Shown one piece after another: positions 42,962 to 51,520 of a stretch of DNA of 64,000 bases. Under the pieces are notes generated by a model. That model had not been told where the DNA came from. It saw nothing but the letters and a program-made list of their open reading frames with translations, and did not search any database. Source of the DNA: Flagellimonas lutaonensis (GTDB taxonomy: Bacteria > Bacteroidota > Bacteroidia > Flavobacteriales > Flavobacteriaceae); contig NZ_CP011071.1 in assembly GCF_000963865.1 (NCBI RefSeq), positions 1,430,501 to 1,494,500 on the forward strand, written 5' to 3'. The translations under genes and the position numbers were made by a program. Numbering within the stretch: the first letter of the stretch is position 1; the number at the start of each line of letters is the position of its first letter.

Positions 42962-44233
42962 ATGAATATTTTGATATTGGGTTCGGGGGGTCGTGAGCAT
43001 ACCTTTGCTTGGAAAATTGCCCAAAGTGACAAGGTCAATAAACTTTTTGTGGCGCCGGGCAATGCTGGTACTTCTAAGATTGCCAAAAATCTTGATATTA
43101 AGGTTAATGACTTCGAGCATTTAAAGCAAGCAGTGCTTGCCGAAAGCATCGATATGGTGGTCGTGGGGCCAGAAGACCCGTTGGTAAATGGGTTGCATGA
43201 CTTTTTTCTGGAAGATGAACAACTAAAAGACATTCCACTAATAGGGCCGCAAAAGCTGGGAGCGACCTTGGAGGGCAGTAAAGAATTTGCCAAGGCCTTT
43301 ATGAAACGCCATAGCATCCCCACCGCGGCCTATGAGAGCTTTACAAAAGAGACGTTGGCCAGGGGCTATGCTTTTTTGGAATCTCTTGATCCGCCCTATG
43401 TGCTTAAGGCCGATGGTCTTGCCGCAGGTAAGGGAGTGTTGATTTTAAACGATATCGAAGAGGCCAAAAAAGAGCTGAAGGCCATGCTTGTGGACGCGAA
43501 ATTTGGTACAGCCAGCAACACAGTCGTGGTCGAGGAGTTTTTAGATGGGATTGAACTGAGCTGTTTTGTTTTAACAGATGGCGAAAATTACAAAATACTG
43601 CCCACCGCCAAAGATTACAAACGAATAGGAGAGGGAGACCTAGGGTTGAACACGGGTGGAATGGGCGCTATTTCACCGGTTCCCTTTGCCGATGCCGAAT
43701 TCATGCAGAAAATAGAACAACGCATTGTAAAACCTACCATAGACGGACTTAAAAAAGACAACATCCCTTATGTTGGTTTTATTTTTATTGGACTGATAAA
43801 GGTTAATGGAGAGCCCAAGGTAATTGAATACAATGTGCGTATGGGCGATCCGGAGACCGAGGTGGTCATTCCGAGAATCAAGAACGACATGGTCGAAGTG
43901 TTACAGGCGGTGGCCGATGGGAGACTGAATGAGGTCACGTTGGAGATAGACGAACGCTCAGCTGCAACGGTGATGACAGTTTCAGGAGGTTACCCAGAGG
44001 CTTATGAAAAAGGGAAGGAGATTATTGGGCTGGAAAAGATTTCCGATTCCATAGTTTTTCATGCGGGCACCAAAGAAGAAAACGGAAAAATCTTGACCAA
44101 CGGCGGCCGTGTGATCGCGGTCACTTCTTTCGGAAATGATTTTAGGGAAGCCCTGTCAACTTCCTATCAGAATATCCAAAAAATGGATTTTGAAGGAATG
44201 TACTACCGAAAAGATCTAGGGTTTGACCTTTGA
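42962..44233 (+). CDS. purD: Phosphoribosylamine-glycine ligase
   Basis: 423 residues, normal length. ATP-grasp enzyme making GAR in purine synthesis. N-domain LILGSGGREHTFAWKIA (about 4-20), PEDPLVNGLHDFF, the ATP-grasp LKADGLAAGKGVLI, then GEPKVIEYNVRMGDPETE and the C-terminal TVMTVSGGYPEAYEKGKEI. Start fixed by the promoter at 42939. A hairpin terminator follows. Confidence 0.97.
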   Translation: MNILILGSGGREHTFAWKIAQSDKVNKLFVAPGNAGTSKIAKNLDIKVNDFEHLKQAVLAESIDMVVVGPEDPLVNGLHDFFLEDEQLKDIPLIGPQKLGATLEGSKEFAKAFMKRHSIPTAAYESFTKETLARGYAFLESLDPPYVLKADGLAAGKGVLILNDIEEAKKELKAMLVDAKFGTASNTVVVEEFLDGIELSCFVLTDGENYKILPTAKDYKRIGEGDLGLNTGGMGAISPVPFADAEFMQKIEQRIVKPTIDGLKKDNIPYVGFIFIGLIKVNGEPKVIEYNVRMGDPETEVVIPRIKNDMVEVLQAVADGRLNEVTLEIDERSAATVMTVSGGYPEAYEKGKEIIGLEKISDSIVFHAGTKEENGKILTNGGRVIAVTSFGNDFREALSTSYQNIQKMDFEGMYYRKDLGFDL

Positions 44234-44298
44234 CCTCGTAGAGTCATTGTCCTCGATCCACTCGTTTCTTTGCCGGATTGTCGATTGAAATCCAAAGT

Positions 44299-44327
44299 AA
44301 ACGGTGGCCGAACAAAGGCCACTGTTT
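44299..44327 (+). terminator. Terminator of purD
   Basis: AACgGTGGCC - gaacaaa - GGCCACtGTTT stem with a T-rich tail (CTATTTTCTT). Confidence 0.7.
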
Positions 44328-44344
44328 CTATTTTCTTAAGGAAA

Positions 44345-44566
44345 TTACAGGTATGAGTGCGAGGTTATGCTCTTGTCTTCTTCGCCACGATCATTGAAAA
44401 GTTTTAGCTGCTTCAGCCAATAGAACATGGCGATAACACCAATAATCAGAAATATCCAGTTTACGGTGTTAGACGTCCACCAATTGTCCATAAAACGGAA
44501 AAAGTCGTAGGGCCAAAAGAGATAGTTCACAAATAAGTCTTCGATACCGTAAAAAAATGAGCTCAT
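44345..44566 (-). CDS. DUF6341 family small membrane protein
   Basis: 73 residues from the ATG at 44566. The frame extends to 44641, but the promoter lies in that extension. SFFYGIEDLFVNYLFWPYDF at 3-22, then one membrane helix (about 36-54, VNWIFLIIGVIAMFYWLKQL) and a charged tail ending SHSYL. The family is flavobacterial and sits divergently from DUF6427, as here. Such entries have at times carried a uracil phosphoribosyltransferase label; nothing in the sequence supports that enzyme. Function unknown. Confidence 0.82.
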   Translation of the reverse strand: MSSFFYGIEDLFVNYLFWPYDFFRFMDNWWTSNTVNWIFLIIGVIAMFYWLKQLKLFNDRGEEDKSITSHSYL

Positions 44567-44586
44567 CTTCTCTATATTTATAGATG

Positions 44587-44594
44587 CAAAAATA
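44587..44594 (-). promoter_or_regulatory. -7 promoter element of the DUF6341 gene
   Basis: Minus-strand TATTTTTG, 20 bp before the ATG at 44566; the divergent DUF6427 gene starts only 12 bp away on the other strand. Confidence 0.6.
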
Positions 44595-44606
44595 GTAAAT
44601 CCGAGG

Positions 44607-45542
44607 ATGATATCAAGATTTTTTGGCAAAACCCAGCCCATTCAGTATGTCGTTCTCTTGGTCTTTCTGTTTGCCTTTCATTGGCTGTATGCCGTTCGCA
44701 TTGTGGGCGAGCAATTAACCCCCAACGCCATCTTGGGCCAACTATTGCTGTTCGCACTAGTGGCAATCAGTATTCTGTTTGCTGATATGATGGTCAAAAA
44801 GCATAAGATTACCGGCCAGCATTCGTTCTTTATGCTTTTTTGGGTGTTGCTGATCATACTTTTTCCGAATACAGTGGCCGAAGCCAAGGCCATGGTAAGC
44901 AATTTCTTTGTTTTGTTGGCAGTACACCGCTTGCTCGAGGTCAAGTCACTAAAAAATCTAAAGCATAAGATTTTCGATGCCATGCTTTGGGTTTGCTTCG
45001 CCTCGCTTTTCTGCCCTTGGACCCTTCTTTTTTTTGGCCTTGTATTTTTTTCGATCAATACCTATGCCCCGAAATCGACCAAGACCTGGTTATCGGCTTT
45101 GGCGGGGATTGCCACTTTCTTGATGTTGACCCTTGCTGTTCTTTTCTGGTACGGTAAAAGCCAATTTTTTGTGGAACACTATGATTTTGTCGCCCAGTTC
45201 AAGCAAGGGATGCCGAGCTCGGTAACGGACCTAAACAGCAAAATAATCGTATTTGCGGCGCTGGTCGTTATCATGGCCATCATAGATTTTGTGAAGTTTC
45301 GAAAAAAGGGCGGCGGGCGAATCATCGTATTTCGCTTCATGCTGTTGTATTTCTTTTTGGCACTTTTGGTGAATGCCCTGGCGCAGACCTCGCCATTCTA
45401 TATTTTGTTCAGTTTTATGCCAGCCTCGGTTTTTATCGCCAACTATATAGAGACCATCAAACGGGCGCAGTTAAAAGAGGCGGTATTGGCACTTTTTATC
45501 TTAGCCCCATTGGCACTGCTACTGGAGCAACAAATGGGCTAA
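44607..45542 (+). CDS. DUF6427 family polytopic membrane protein
   Basis: 311 residues, about nine membrane helices, ISRFFGKTQPIQYVVLLVFLF opening. The family is found in Flavobacteriia next to DUF6341 and DUF4254 genes and has no known activity. No catalytic motif seen. 33 bp before the DUF4254 gene, which has its own promoter. Confidence 0.8.
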   Translation: MISRFFGKTQPIQYVVLLVFLFAFHWLYAVRIVGEQLTPNAILGQLLLFALVAISILFADMMVKKHKITGQHSFFMLFWVLLIILFPNTVAEAKAMVSNFFVLLAVHRLLEVKSLKNLKHKIFDAMLWVCFASLFCPWTLLFFGLVFFSINTYAPKSTKTWLSALAGIATFLMLTLAVLFWYGKSQFFVEHYDFVAQFKQGMPSSVTDLNSKIIVFAALVVIMAIIDFVKFRKKGGGRIIVFRFMLLYFFLALLVNALAQTSPFYILFSFMPASVFIANYIETIKRAQLKEAVLALFILAPLALLLEQQMG

Positions 45543-45553
45543 GGCAGAAATCC

Positions 45554-45561
45554 TATCTTTG
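45554..45561 (+). promoter_or_regulatory. -7 promoter element of the DUF4254 gene
   Basis: TATCTTTG, 14 bp before the ATG at 45576. Confidence 0.6.
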
Positions 45562-45575
45562 CAAAAAAACAGAGT

Positions 45576-46178
45576 ATGTTCAGCGAACAGGCCTTTAAGA
45601 TTTTTGAAGAGAGCATTGAAGATTACCATGTCAAAGACCATGTGGACCAAGAATTCGTGAATCGATATGATAGTGGAATCGAAAGACTGCTCTACCGCAA
45701 AAACTGGATAGATACCGTGCAGTGGCATTATGAGGACATTATCAGAGATCCCCAAATTGAACCCGAAGAAGCTCTACAGCTTAAGCGGAAAATAGATGCC
45801 AGCAATCAAGACCGTACCGATCTGGTAGAATATATCGACAGCTATTTTCTTCAAAAATACCAATCGGTAGATGTAAAGCCTGATGCCACCATCAATACGG
45901 AAAGCCCTGCTTGGGCCATCGACCGATTATCGATTTTGGCCTTAAAGATCTACCATATGCGCGAAGAGGTCGAGCGCAAGGATGCCTCGGCAGCACATGT
46001 TCAGAAATGCCAAGAAAAGCTGAACGTGCTGCTTGAGCAAAAGAAAGACCTTTCGACCGCTATCAACCAGCTCTTGGCCGATATTGAAAACGGAGACAAG
46101 TACATGAAAGTCTATAAGCAGATGAAAATGTACAATGATGATGAATTAAACCCTGTTTTGCGTGGCCAAAAAGGCTAA
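45576..46178 (+). CDS. DUF4254 family protein
   Basis: 200 residues, soluble and helical: family motifs WHYEDIIRDP (about 49-58), KRKIDASNQDRTDLVEYID (about 69-87), and ESPAWAIDRLSILALKIYHM (about 108-127). Conserved across Bacteroidota immediately before a GT9 glycosyltransferase gene, which it overlaps by 17 bp here, suggesting a role with lipopolysaccharide or surface-glycan synthesis. No known activity. Confidence 0.85.
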   Translation: MFSEQAFKIFEESIEDYHVKDHVDQEFVNRYDSGIERLLYRKNWIDTVQWHYEDIIRDPQIEPEEALQLKRKIDASNQDRTDLVEYIDSYFLQKYQSVDVKPDATINTESPAWAIDRLSILALKIYHMREEVERKDASAAHVQKCQEKLNVLLEQKKDLSTAINQLLADIENGDKYMKVYKQMKMYNDDELNPVLRGQKG

Positions 46179-47208
46179 GAACGACCATATTCTGGTCATT
46201 CGCTTTTCTGCCCTGGGCGATGTGGCCATGACCGTGCCGGTTCTATTGGCACTCACCAAGAAATATCCTGGGCTAAAGATTACCGTGGTTTCACGGGGCT
46301 TTCACAAGCCTCTGTTCCACCATATCAACGGGGTCGATTTCCACGAAGCGGAACTTTTGGGCAAACACAAGGGGATTATTGGCTTATGGAAACTGTATTG
46401 CGAACTGAAAAAACAGCCCATCCATGCGGTGGCCGACCTTCATAATGTACTTCGTAGCAATATCTTAAAAGCATTTTTTGCACTTGGGGGCATAAAAGTG
46501 GTGCAAATTGATAAGGGCCGGCCCGAGAAAAGGGCTTTGACCCGTAAAAAGAACAAAATCTTCAAACAGCTGAAGAACACCCATGAACGCTATGCCGATG
46601 TGTTCGCAGAATTGGGATATCCTGTTGAGTTAAGAACTGACAATGTGTTGCCGCCCCTTACAATGTCACAGGAAGTAAAAAAGATGGTGGGAGAAAAGGC
46701 TGAACCTAGTATAGGCATTGCCCCCTTTGCGGCCCATGCGGGCAAGATGTACCCGTTTGATAGAACGGTAAGCATTATCGAATTCCTTAAAAATACCAAA
46801 AAGTATAAAATATTTCTTTTAGGTGGCGGAAAGAAGGAAAAAGAAATGCTCGAAACCCTTGCTTCCCCGTTTGATAAGGTTTTCAACGTGGCTGGCAAGC
46901 TGTCATTCGAAGAAGAACTGCAACTGATTTCCCATCTTGACCTTATGGTGTCAATGGACAGTGCCAATGCACATCTGGCGGCAAATTTTGGTGTAAAGGT
47001 CATAACCTTATGGGGCGTTACCCACCCCTATGCGGGCTTTTACCCTTTCGGGCAGCATCTTTCAAATGCCTTGTTGGCCGATAGGGCGGCATATCCGCTT
47101 ATTCCCACCTCTGTGTATGGCAACAAGGTGCCCGAGGGCTACGAGAACGTGATGGAGTCCATCCCAACGGAAACCGTCTTGGGCAAAGTGGAGGAAGTCC
47201 TTGTCTAA
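46162..47208 (+). CDS. Family 9 glycosyltransferase (heptosyltransferase-like)
   Basis: 348 residues starting at GTG (46162), with the ILVIRFSALGDVAMTVPV opening (about 8-25), GIAPFAAHAGKMYP in the middle, and LLGGGKKEKEMLE, SMDSANAHLAANFGVKVITLWGVTHP near the C-terminus: the GT9 two-Rossmann pattern. Adds a sugar, often a heptose or analogue, to the LPS core. Translationally coupled to the DUF4254 gene. Convergent with the TetR gene, with a 6-bp gap between stops. Confidence 0.9.
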   Translation: MAKKAKNDHILVIRFSALGDVAMTVPVLLALTKKYPGLKITVVSRGFHKPLFHHINGVDFHEAELLGKHKGIIGLWKLYCELKKQPIHAVADLHNVLRSNILKAFFALGGIKVVQIDKGRPEKRALTRKKNKIFKQLKNTHERYADVFAELGYPVELRTDNVLPPLTMSQEVKKMVGEKAEPSIGIAPFAAHAGKMYPFDRTVSIIEFLKNTKKYKIFLLGGGKKEKEMLETLASPFDKVFNVAGKLSFEEELQLISHLDLMVSMDSANAHLAANFGVKVITLWGVTHPYAGFYPFGQHLSNALLADRAAYPLIPTSVYGNKVPEGYENVMESIPTETVLGKVEEVLV

Positions 47209-47214
47209 AACAGT

Positions 47215-47835
47215 CTAGTAAATGGTTTCCTTCTCTTGCTCTAAAGTGTACATATAAGCCTTTAATTGCTGTATGTATTGATATTTTAGCATTTTCGCAT
47301 TACCGCTCGCCATCATGGTTCGAATGCCCATGTAAGAAGAAATGATGTAGGTAGCCACCTCTTCACAATTGACATGACGGGCGATATGGCCATCGCTCTT
47401 ACCGTTTTTAAGGGCAGATATAAGATTGATCTCCCATACTTTGAGAATATCTTTCAAATATTGTAGAACCTCGTTCTCACCACGGTTGAACTCCGTCAAG
47501 AAGTTGCCGAGCATAAAACCACAGTCCATCGAATTGTGCTCAGCCGTTTCCAAGGCATTGTTCAAGGTGTCGATGATTACGGGAATCGGGCTCTTATCTT
47601 GGGCAAGTGGCTCGACCAACAGCGCATACACCTTTTGCATAATGATGTTTTGCGTAATGCTGATAAAAAAATCTTCCTTTGATTTGAAATGGTGGTAAAA
47701 GGCACCTTTTGAAAGGGACAGCTCTTTTAAGATATCGTCGATACTGGTCGCATGATATCCTTTTTGATAGAAAAGCTCAAGGCCTTTCGCCCTCATTCGG
47801 TGCATGGTTTCCATGCGTTTTCGGTTCTTGTCCAT
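47215..47835 (-). CDS. TetR family transcriptional regulator of the arsenosugar cluster
   Basis: 206 residues. N-terminal HTH at about 28-50 (HATSIDDILKELSLSKGAFYHHF), typical TetR spacing, and an all-helical ligand domain of no specific recognised subclass. It is last in line on the same strand as arsM, 255 bp away, with two palindromes in between. The 18-bp core ACCGACCAAGTGGTCGGT occurs at 47984-48001, upstream of this gene, and again at 51625-51642 upstream of the four-gene operon, so it very likely represses itself and the operon. The inducer is not apparent. Confidence 0.85.
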   Translation of the reverse strand: MDKNRKRMETMHRMRAKGLELFYQKGYHATSIDDILKELSLSKGAFYHHFKSKEDFFISITQNIIMQKVYALLVEPLAQDKSPIPVIIDTLNNALETAEHNSMDCGFMLGNFLTEFNRGENEVLQYLKDILKVWEINLISALKNGKSDGHIARHVNCEEVATYIISSYMGIRTMMASGNAKMLKYQYIQQLKAYMYTLEQEKETIY

Positions 47836-47943
47836 AAGATTTGGTTTTTTGGGTTTTAGACCGTTAAGTCTGTTTCAAAGAACCGATGAACCGATAAAAA
47901 GTTGAAGATTATGGGATATATGGCAGAAAAATTTCGTTAAAAA

Positions 47944-47965
47944 GTCATTTGGTCGACCAAATGAC
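47944..47965. promoter_or_regulatory. Perfect 22-bp palindrome upstream of the TetR gene
   Basis: GTCATTTGGTCGACCAAATGAC, fully self-complementary. It contains the half-motif GGTCGACC, related to but not the same as the GGTCGGT arms of the adjacent operator. Probably a second TetR-type operator, or the site of another regulator. Confidence 0.7.
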
Positions 47966-47980
47966 TGGTTTTCAAAAAAC

Positions 47981-48004
47981 TAAACCGACCAAGTGGTCGG
48001 TTTA
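47981..48004. promoter_or_regulatory. TetR operator 1
   Basis: TAAACCGACC-AAGT-GGTCGGTTTA: 10-bp arms around a 4-base centre. The central 18 bp are identical, including the asymmetric AAGT, to the operator at 51625-51642. Confidence 0.8.
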
Positions 48005-48090
48005 AGTGCGAAAACTTTCGCCTAAATGCATCCCAAAAAGAGGTTTTTTGGCGTACGATTTCCCTTCAAAAGAAAATCTTCTATCTGGTT

Positions 48091-49059
48091 TCAACAACAT
48101 CCCCCGCCATCGTAATGATAGGTAGATTCGCTGATAAAGATATCATTCCTGCCAAGGGCTGCCAAGGCACCAGCGGTTTTGTCGCATACTGCCAAGGGCT
48201 GGTTCTTTAACAATACATGTCCTTTTTTATCGTCAAAATAGTCTTCACTTCCATAATAGATGGCCGCTTTGCCGGTAAAGACACATGGCCCATCGTCTGG
48301 CATTGGGTCTTTTATGGCCGCCACTTCGATGGACTCGATATATATCAATTCGTCTGTCGGGTAGTTCTTTGGGTCGAGTATGCGATACGGCTTTCTGGCC
48401 CTGATTTCGATGGTGCCAAAGCCAACATCGGTCAAAGCCTTTATGTAGTCTTTGATGGGGAGGCTTCCGCTGAGGCACAGGGCCCTAAGCCTATCATCGT
48501 TTCGTAGGATCTCGTTCATCCCTTGCTCACAAACGGGATCGCTCATCACAAGCCTTCCGTGTGGTTTCAGCACACGGTACATTTCTTCAATGGCCCTTTT
48601 AAGGTCATCTTCCTTAAAGATATTGAACAGACAGTTCTGGGCGGCCACATCGATGCTGTTGTCTTCGACCGGAAGGTTAAGGGCATCGCCCTTTCGCAAT
48701 TCCACAAACTCAGATTTGAACCAATCGTTTTCTGCTTCGGCCACTTTAAAGTTGTTTCGGCTGGCCTCTAACATTTCGTCCACTACATCAACACCGATCA
48801 CCCCGCCTTTTTGGCGGCTGAAATAGGCAAATTGCAACAGTTCCATTCCGCCGCCCACACCCACATACAATACGCTGGGATTATTGGTCAAATCACGCGC
48901 ATGGACCGTGCTGCCGCAACCATAGTTCATTTCTTGCATGATCTTGGGAATCTTCAACCCGGGCAGCTCCCATACGGGATTGGTGGTACAGCAAAGCCCT
49001 ACATCTGGGGTTAAAGCTGCTTCTCTATATAAATCGTTTGTAGCTTCTAAATAACTCAT
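48091..49059 (-). CDS. arsM: Arsenosugar-pathway methyltransferase ArsM
   Basis: 322 residues. SAM-binding VLYVGVGGGMELLQFA (about 63-78) and acidic GVDVVDEML; conserved cysteines at 23-24 (GLCC), 48 (YGCGS) and in DPVCEQG, and a C-terminal GGGCC. This Cys layout and tail match arsenosugar-cluster ArsM enzymes (TIGR04345-type) rather than ordinary ubiquinone-type methyltransferases. Expected to methylate As(III) on the way to dimethylated arsenosugars. Last gene of the four-gene operon, 139 bp after arsS. Confidence 0.9.
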   Translation of the reverse strand: MSYLEATNDLYREAALTPDVGLCCTTNPVWELPGLKIPKIMQEMNYGCGSTVHARDLTNNPSVLYVGVGGGMELLQFAYFSRQKGGVIGVDVVDEMLEASRNNFKVAEAENDWFKSEFVELRKGDALNLPVEDNSIDVAAQNCLFNIFKEDDLKRAIEEMYRVLKPHGRLVMSDPVCEQGMNEILRNDDRLRALCLSGSLPIKDYIKALTDVGFGTIEIRARKPYRILDPKNYPTDELIYIESIEVAAIKDPMPDDGPCVFTGKAAIYYGSEDYFDDKKGHVLLKNQPLAVCDKTAGALAALGRNDIFISESTYHYDGGGCC

Positions 49060-49172
49060 AATATTGGCCCCTGGCCCCCATAGGGGAACTTTTGCGGGGA
49101 TGTTTTAAAGGTTACACTTATTTGAATTCAGTAATTTCTAATCAATTTTTTTTTCATACAACGAACAAACTC

Positions 49173-49186
49173 CCCTCTTTAGAGGG
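49173..49186. repeat. CCCTCT-TT-AGAGGG hairpin in the arsS-arsM gap
   Basis: Perfect 6-bp arms with 2-base loop, no T-run. A second short CCCC-ATA-GGGG hairpin lies at 49076-49086, just before arsM. Both resemble dispersed flavobacterial palindromes. They may also tune arsM expression relative to arsS. Confidence 0.5.
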
Positions 49187-49198
49187 ATTGGGAGAGAC

Positions 49199-50254
49199 TT
49201 ACGCCACAGTCCCTTGACAACTGCTTCCCGCACCAGCGGTACAGCCATAGCAGTGTTGTGAAATGATAATATTTCTGTTGTTGAGCACATCTTCATTGTA
49301 ATCTTTGATGTGCTGCACCTTGCTGGCCACTTTTAGGCCCAGCATCTGGTTGAAATCGCAGTCGTACAACCAGCCATCCCAACTGACCGAAATCGTGTTG
49401 GTGCACATTACGTTTTCAACTGCCGCTGGATTGTAGGCATCAACAAGGGCGTACATATAGTCCTCATAGTTTTCGGAAGCGATCAGATAGTCCAAAAAAC
49501 GGGAGATCGGAAGGTTGGTAATGGCAAACAGATTATGGAAATGGATTCCGAAATCTTCGAACAAGGCCTTCTTAAAGTCCTTTTCCAAAGCCGTTTGGTC
49601 ACCGGGCAGATAGGCACCTGAAGGGTTGTAGACAAGGTCTAACTTTAGATTGCTTTCAGGCATGCCATAGCCGACCGCATTTAACTCTTGCAGCGCTTTT
49701 ATGCTTTTGTCAAACACGCCATCGCCTCGCTGTTTGTCTGTTTTTCCGCGGGTATAGTGCGGCATTGACGAGACCACGTGAACATTGTGTTTTTTGAAGA
49801 ATTCAGGCAGGTTGTGGTATTTTTTGTTGGCACGGATGATGGTCAGGTTCGAGCGAACGATGAAGTCTTTGATACCTGCTTTGGCAGCCTCTTCGACAAA
49901 CCACCGAAAATTAGGGTTCATCTCTGGGGCCCCGCCAGTAAGGTCCAATGTGTGGGCACCGGTGTTGCGGATCACCTCCAAGCATTGCTTCATTGTCTCA
50001 CGGGTCATGATTTCCTTTCGATCGGGCCCTGCATCCACATGGCAGTGCTCGCAGACCTGGTTGCACATATAGCCCACGTTGATCTGCAGGATCTCCAATT
50101 TCTTGGGCCGCAATGGAAACTGGCCAATTTCAGCGATTTTATCCTTGAAATAGGGCAGTTCGCCCTCGGCAAAGAGACCATTGCTCAAGATCTCAAGCTG
50201 CTTGTTGGTCGCTGCCAATTCCTTATTTCTTGCTTTTAGTGATTTTGTAGCCAT
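49199..50254 (-). CDS. arsS: Arsenosugar biosynthesis radical SAM protein ArsS
   Basis: 351 residues. Radical-SAM motif CNQVCEHC at 64-71 (Cx3Cx2C), TLDLTGGAPEMNP (about 98-110) and a Cys-rich C-terminus (CDFNQMLG; CYGCTAGAGSSCQG), the arrangement of TIGR04167-type radical SAM/Cys-rich proteins. Known homologs transfer a 5'-deoxyadenosyl group to dimethylarsenite, making the arsenosugar precursor. Central gene of the cluster. Confidence 0.92.
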   Translation of the reverse strand: MATKSLKARNKELAATNKQLEILSNGLFAEGELPYFKDKIAEIGQFPLRPKKLEILQINVGYMCNQVCEHCHVDAGPDRKEIMTRETMKQCLEVIRNTGAHTLDLTGGAPEMNPNFRWFVEEAAKAGIKDFIVRSNLTIIRANKKYHNLPEFFKKHNVHVVSSMPHYTRGKTDKQRGDGVFDKSIKALQELNAVGYGMPESNLKLDLVYNPSGAYLPGDQTALEKDFKKALFEDFGIHFHNLFAITNLPISRFLDYLIASENYEDYMYALVDAYNPAAVENVMCTNTISVSWDGWLYDCDFNQMLGLKVASKVQHIKDYNEDVLNNRNIIISQHCYGCTAGAGSSCQGTVA

Positions 50255-50386
50255 ATCTGTTTTATCTGAAATTCAGCAGTGCAATTACGTAAAATAGTTA
50301 TTGGATACTTAATATTTACTGCCTTTCGATTAAGTAAGAAATATGAAGTACGAATGCTTTTCTCAAAACTTCGTACCTCACACTTT

Positions 50387-50722
50387 TTACATGCTCAACT
50401 TATTGTATTTGTTCATCATTTGCACCCCGTGTACCAGGGTGGCACCACTTTCTATGGCGGCTCCGGCATGAACGGCCTCCATCATTTCTTCTTTGGTGAT
50501 ACCCCTTTGCAGCCCGTCTTTGGTATAGGCATCAATGCAGTACGGGCACTTGACCACATGTGCCACGGCCAATGCGATGAGCGATTTTTCACGGGCACTC
50601 AAGGCACCTTCCTCGAACACCTTGCCATAGTAATCAAAGAACTTTTCGCCCAGTTCTTCACTCCATTCGGTGATGTTTCCAAATTTTCTTAGATCTGCGG
50701 GATCGTAATATGAATTAGCCAT
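50387..50722 (-). CDS. Arsenosugar-associated carboxymuconolactone decarboxylase/AhpD-like protein
   Basis: 111 residues, helical AhpD/CMD fold. Redox CPYC (59-62) within AHVVKCPYCIDAYTKDG, the AhpD-style CxxC; conserved MEAVHAGAAIESGATLVHG follows. In arsenosugar loci this gene (a peroxidase-like TIGR04029-type member) regularly precedes arsS; it may reduce or transfer thiol-bound arsenic. Role in detail is not established. Confidence 0.88.
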   Translation of the reverse strand: MANSYYDPADLRKFGNITEWSEELGEKFFDYYGKVFEEGALSAREKSLIALAVAHVVKCPYCIDAYTKDGLQRGITKEEMMEAVHAGAAIESGATLVHGVQMMNKYNKLSM

Positions 50723-50821
50723 ATTGGTAGTTTAAATAATAAATTTTGACGCCATGACCGAGGTCACGGGCACGTTGTTGGTTAATTTTCTAGAAAAAAG
50801 AGAAGATCCTTATAATGGATT

Positions 50822-51520
50822 TCAGACACCGACTAAGGGAGAGCCTTTGTTGTGATAAACACCAGTACCAATCGGTATTATTTTTTTAAGGAAGTATAAA
50901 AAAACATTTTCGATTTGGATGAAGGATGCCAGAAGATGTCTCATTGCCCGGGAAATCGATTTGATCGAATACGCCAAAACGGTGACATCCACAAGCGAAT
51001 CGATATCGGTGAGCGCACAAAGCGATACATGGTCAACACCTTTCCTATCAAAATAAAAAAGGGTTTCGCGATAGGCGTTTCTCGTTTGCCAGGGCAGTTT
51101 ACTGAACGTTTTGCTGTCAAAAGCGCAGTGCTGAATGCCCATCAAGTAAAAACCGCCATCGTTTGATGGCCCCAACACGTTCTTGCCCCCATCCAAACAG
51201 TCTTTGGCTGCGAGCAAATGCCTTGCCTTGAGTTGCGGGCTATCGTTTCCGACGGTGATTACCTTATCGTGGCCCAAATCGAAAAGTGATTGGATCGCGT
51301 GCGCAAACCGTTCGCCAAACGAATTGCCCCGTTGTTCCTTTTCAGTAAAAAGATAATGGGGCAGTCCTGTCTTTTTGACTTCGGCCAACGTATGGGCCGT
51401 CAGGGCCTCGAAAAGCCTGGCGCCATCAAATATGGATTTGTGCTTTGTTTCCTCCTCGGCCGAAAGGGCAAAGACCAAAATGGCGGTAGAGGCGGTTTTT
51501 ATGTGGCGCTGAGGTTTCAT
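50822..51520 (-). CDS. TIGR04282-type arsenosugar biosynthesis glycosyltransferase
   Basis: 232 residues. Nucleotidyl/glycosyltransferase A fold (DUF2064): VGNDSPQLKARHL (about 89-101), then GPSNDGGFYLMGIQ, the two hallmark loops, and the C-terminal TDIDSLVDV. Thought to act on the deoxyadenosyl-arsenic intermediate to give the glycosylated arsenosugar. First gene of the operon; the TetR operator at 51625-51642 lies 104 bp upstream of the ATG. Confidence 0.88.
   Translation of the reverse strand: MKPQRHIKTASTAILVFALSAEEETKHKSIFDGARLFEALTAHTLAEVKKTGLPHYLFTEKEQRGNSFGERFAHAIQSLFDLGHDKVITVGNDSPQLKARHLLAAKDCLDGGKNVLGPSNDGGFYLMGIQHCAFDSKTFSKLPWQTRNAYRETLFYFDRKGVDHVSLCALTDIDSLVDVTVLAYSIKSISRAMRHLLASFIQIENVFLYFLKKIIPIGTGVYHNKGSPLVGV

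Noticed and set aside
44345-44566. Uracil phosphoribosyltransferase label for the DUF6341 gene
   Set aside because: A 73-residue protein with one membrane helix cannot carry that enzyme's PRPP-binding fold.
49768-49783. CCACGTGAAC in arsS as a third parS
   Set aside because: Only half of the palindrome matches; several other CACGTG hexamers in the window (for example in hsp20 and htrA) are equally incidental.
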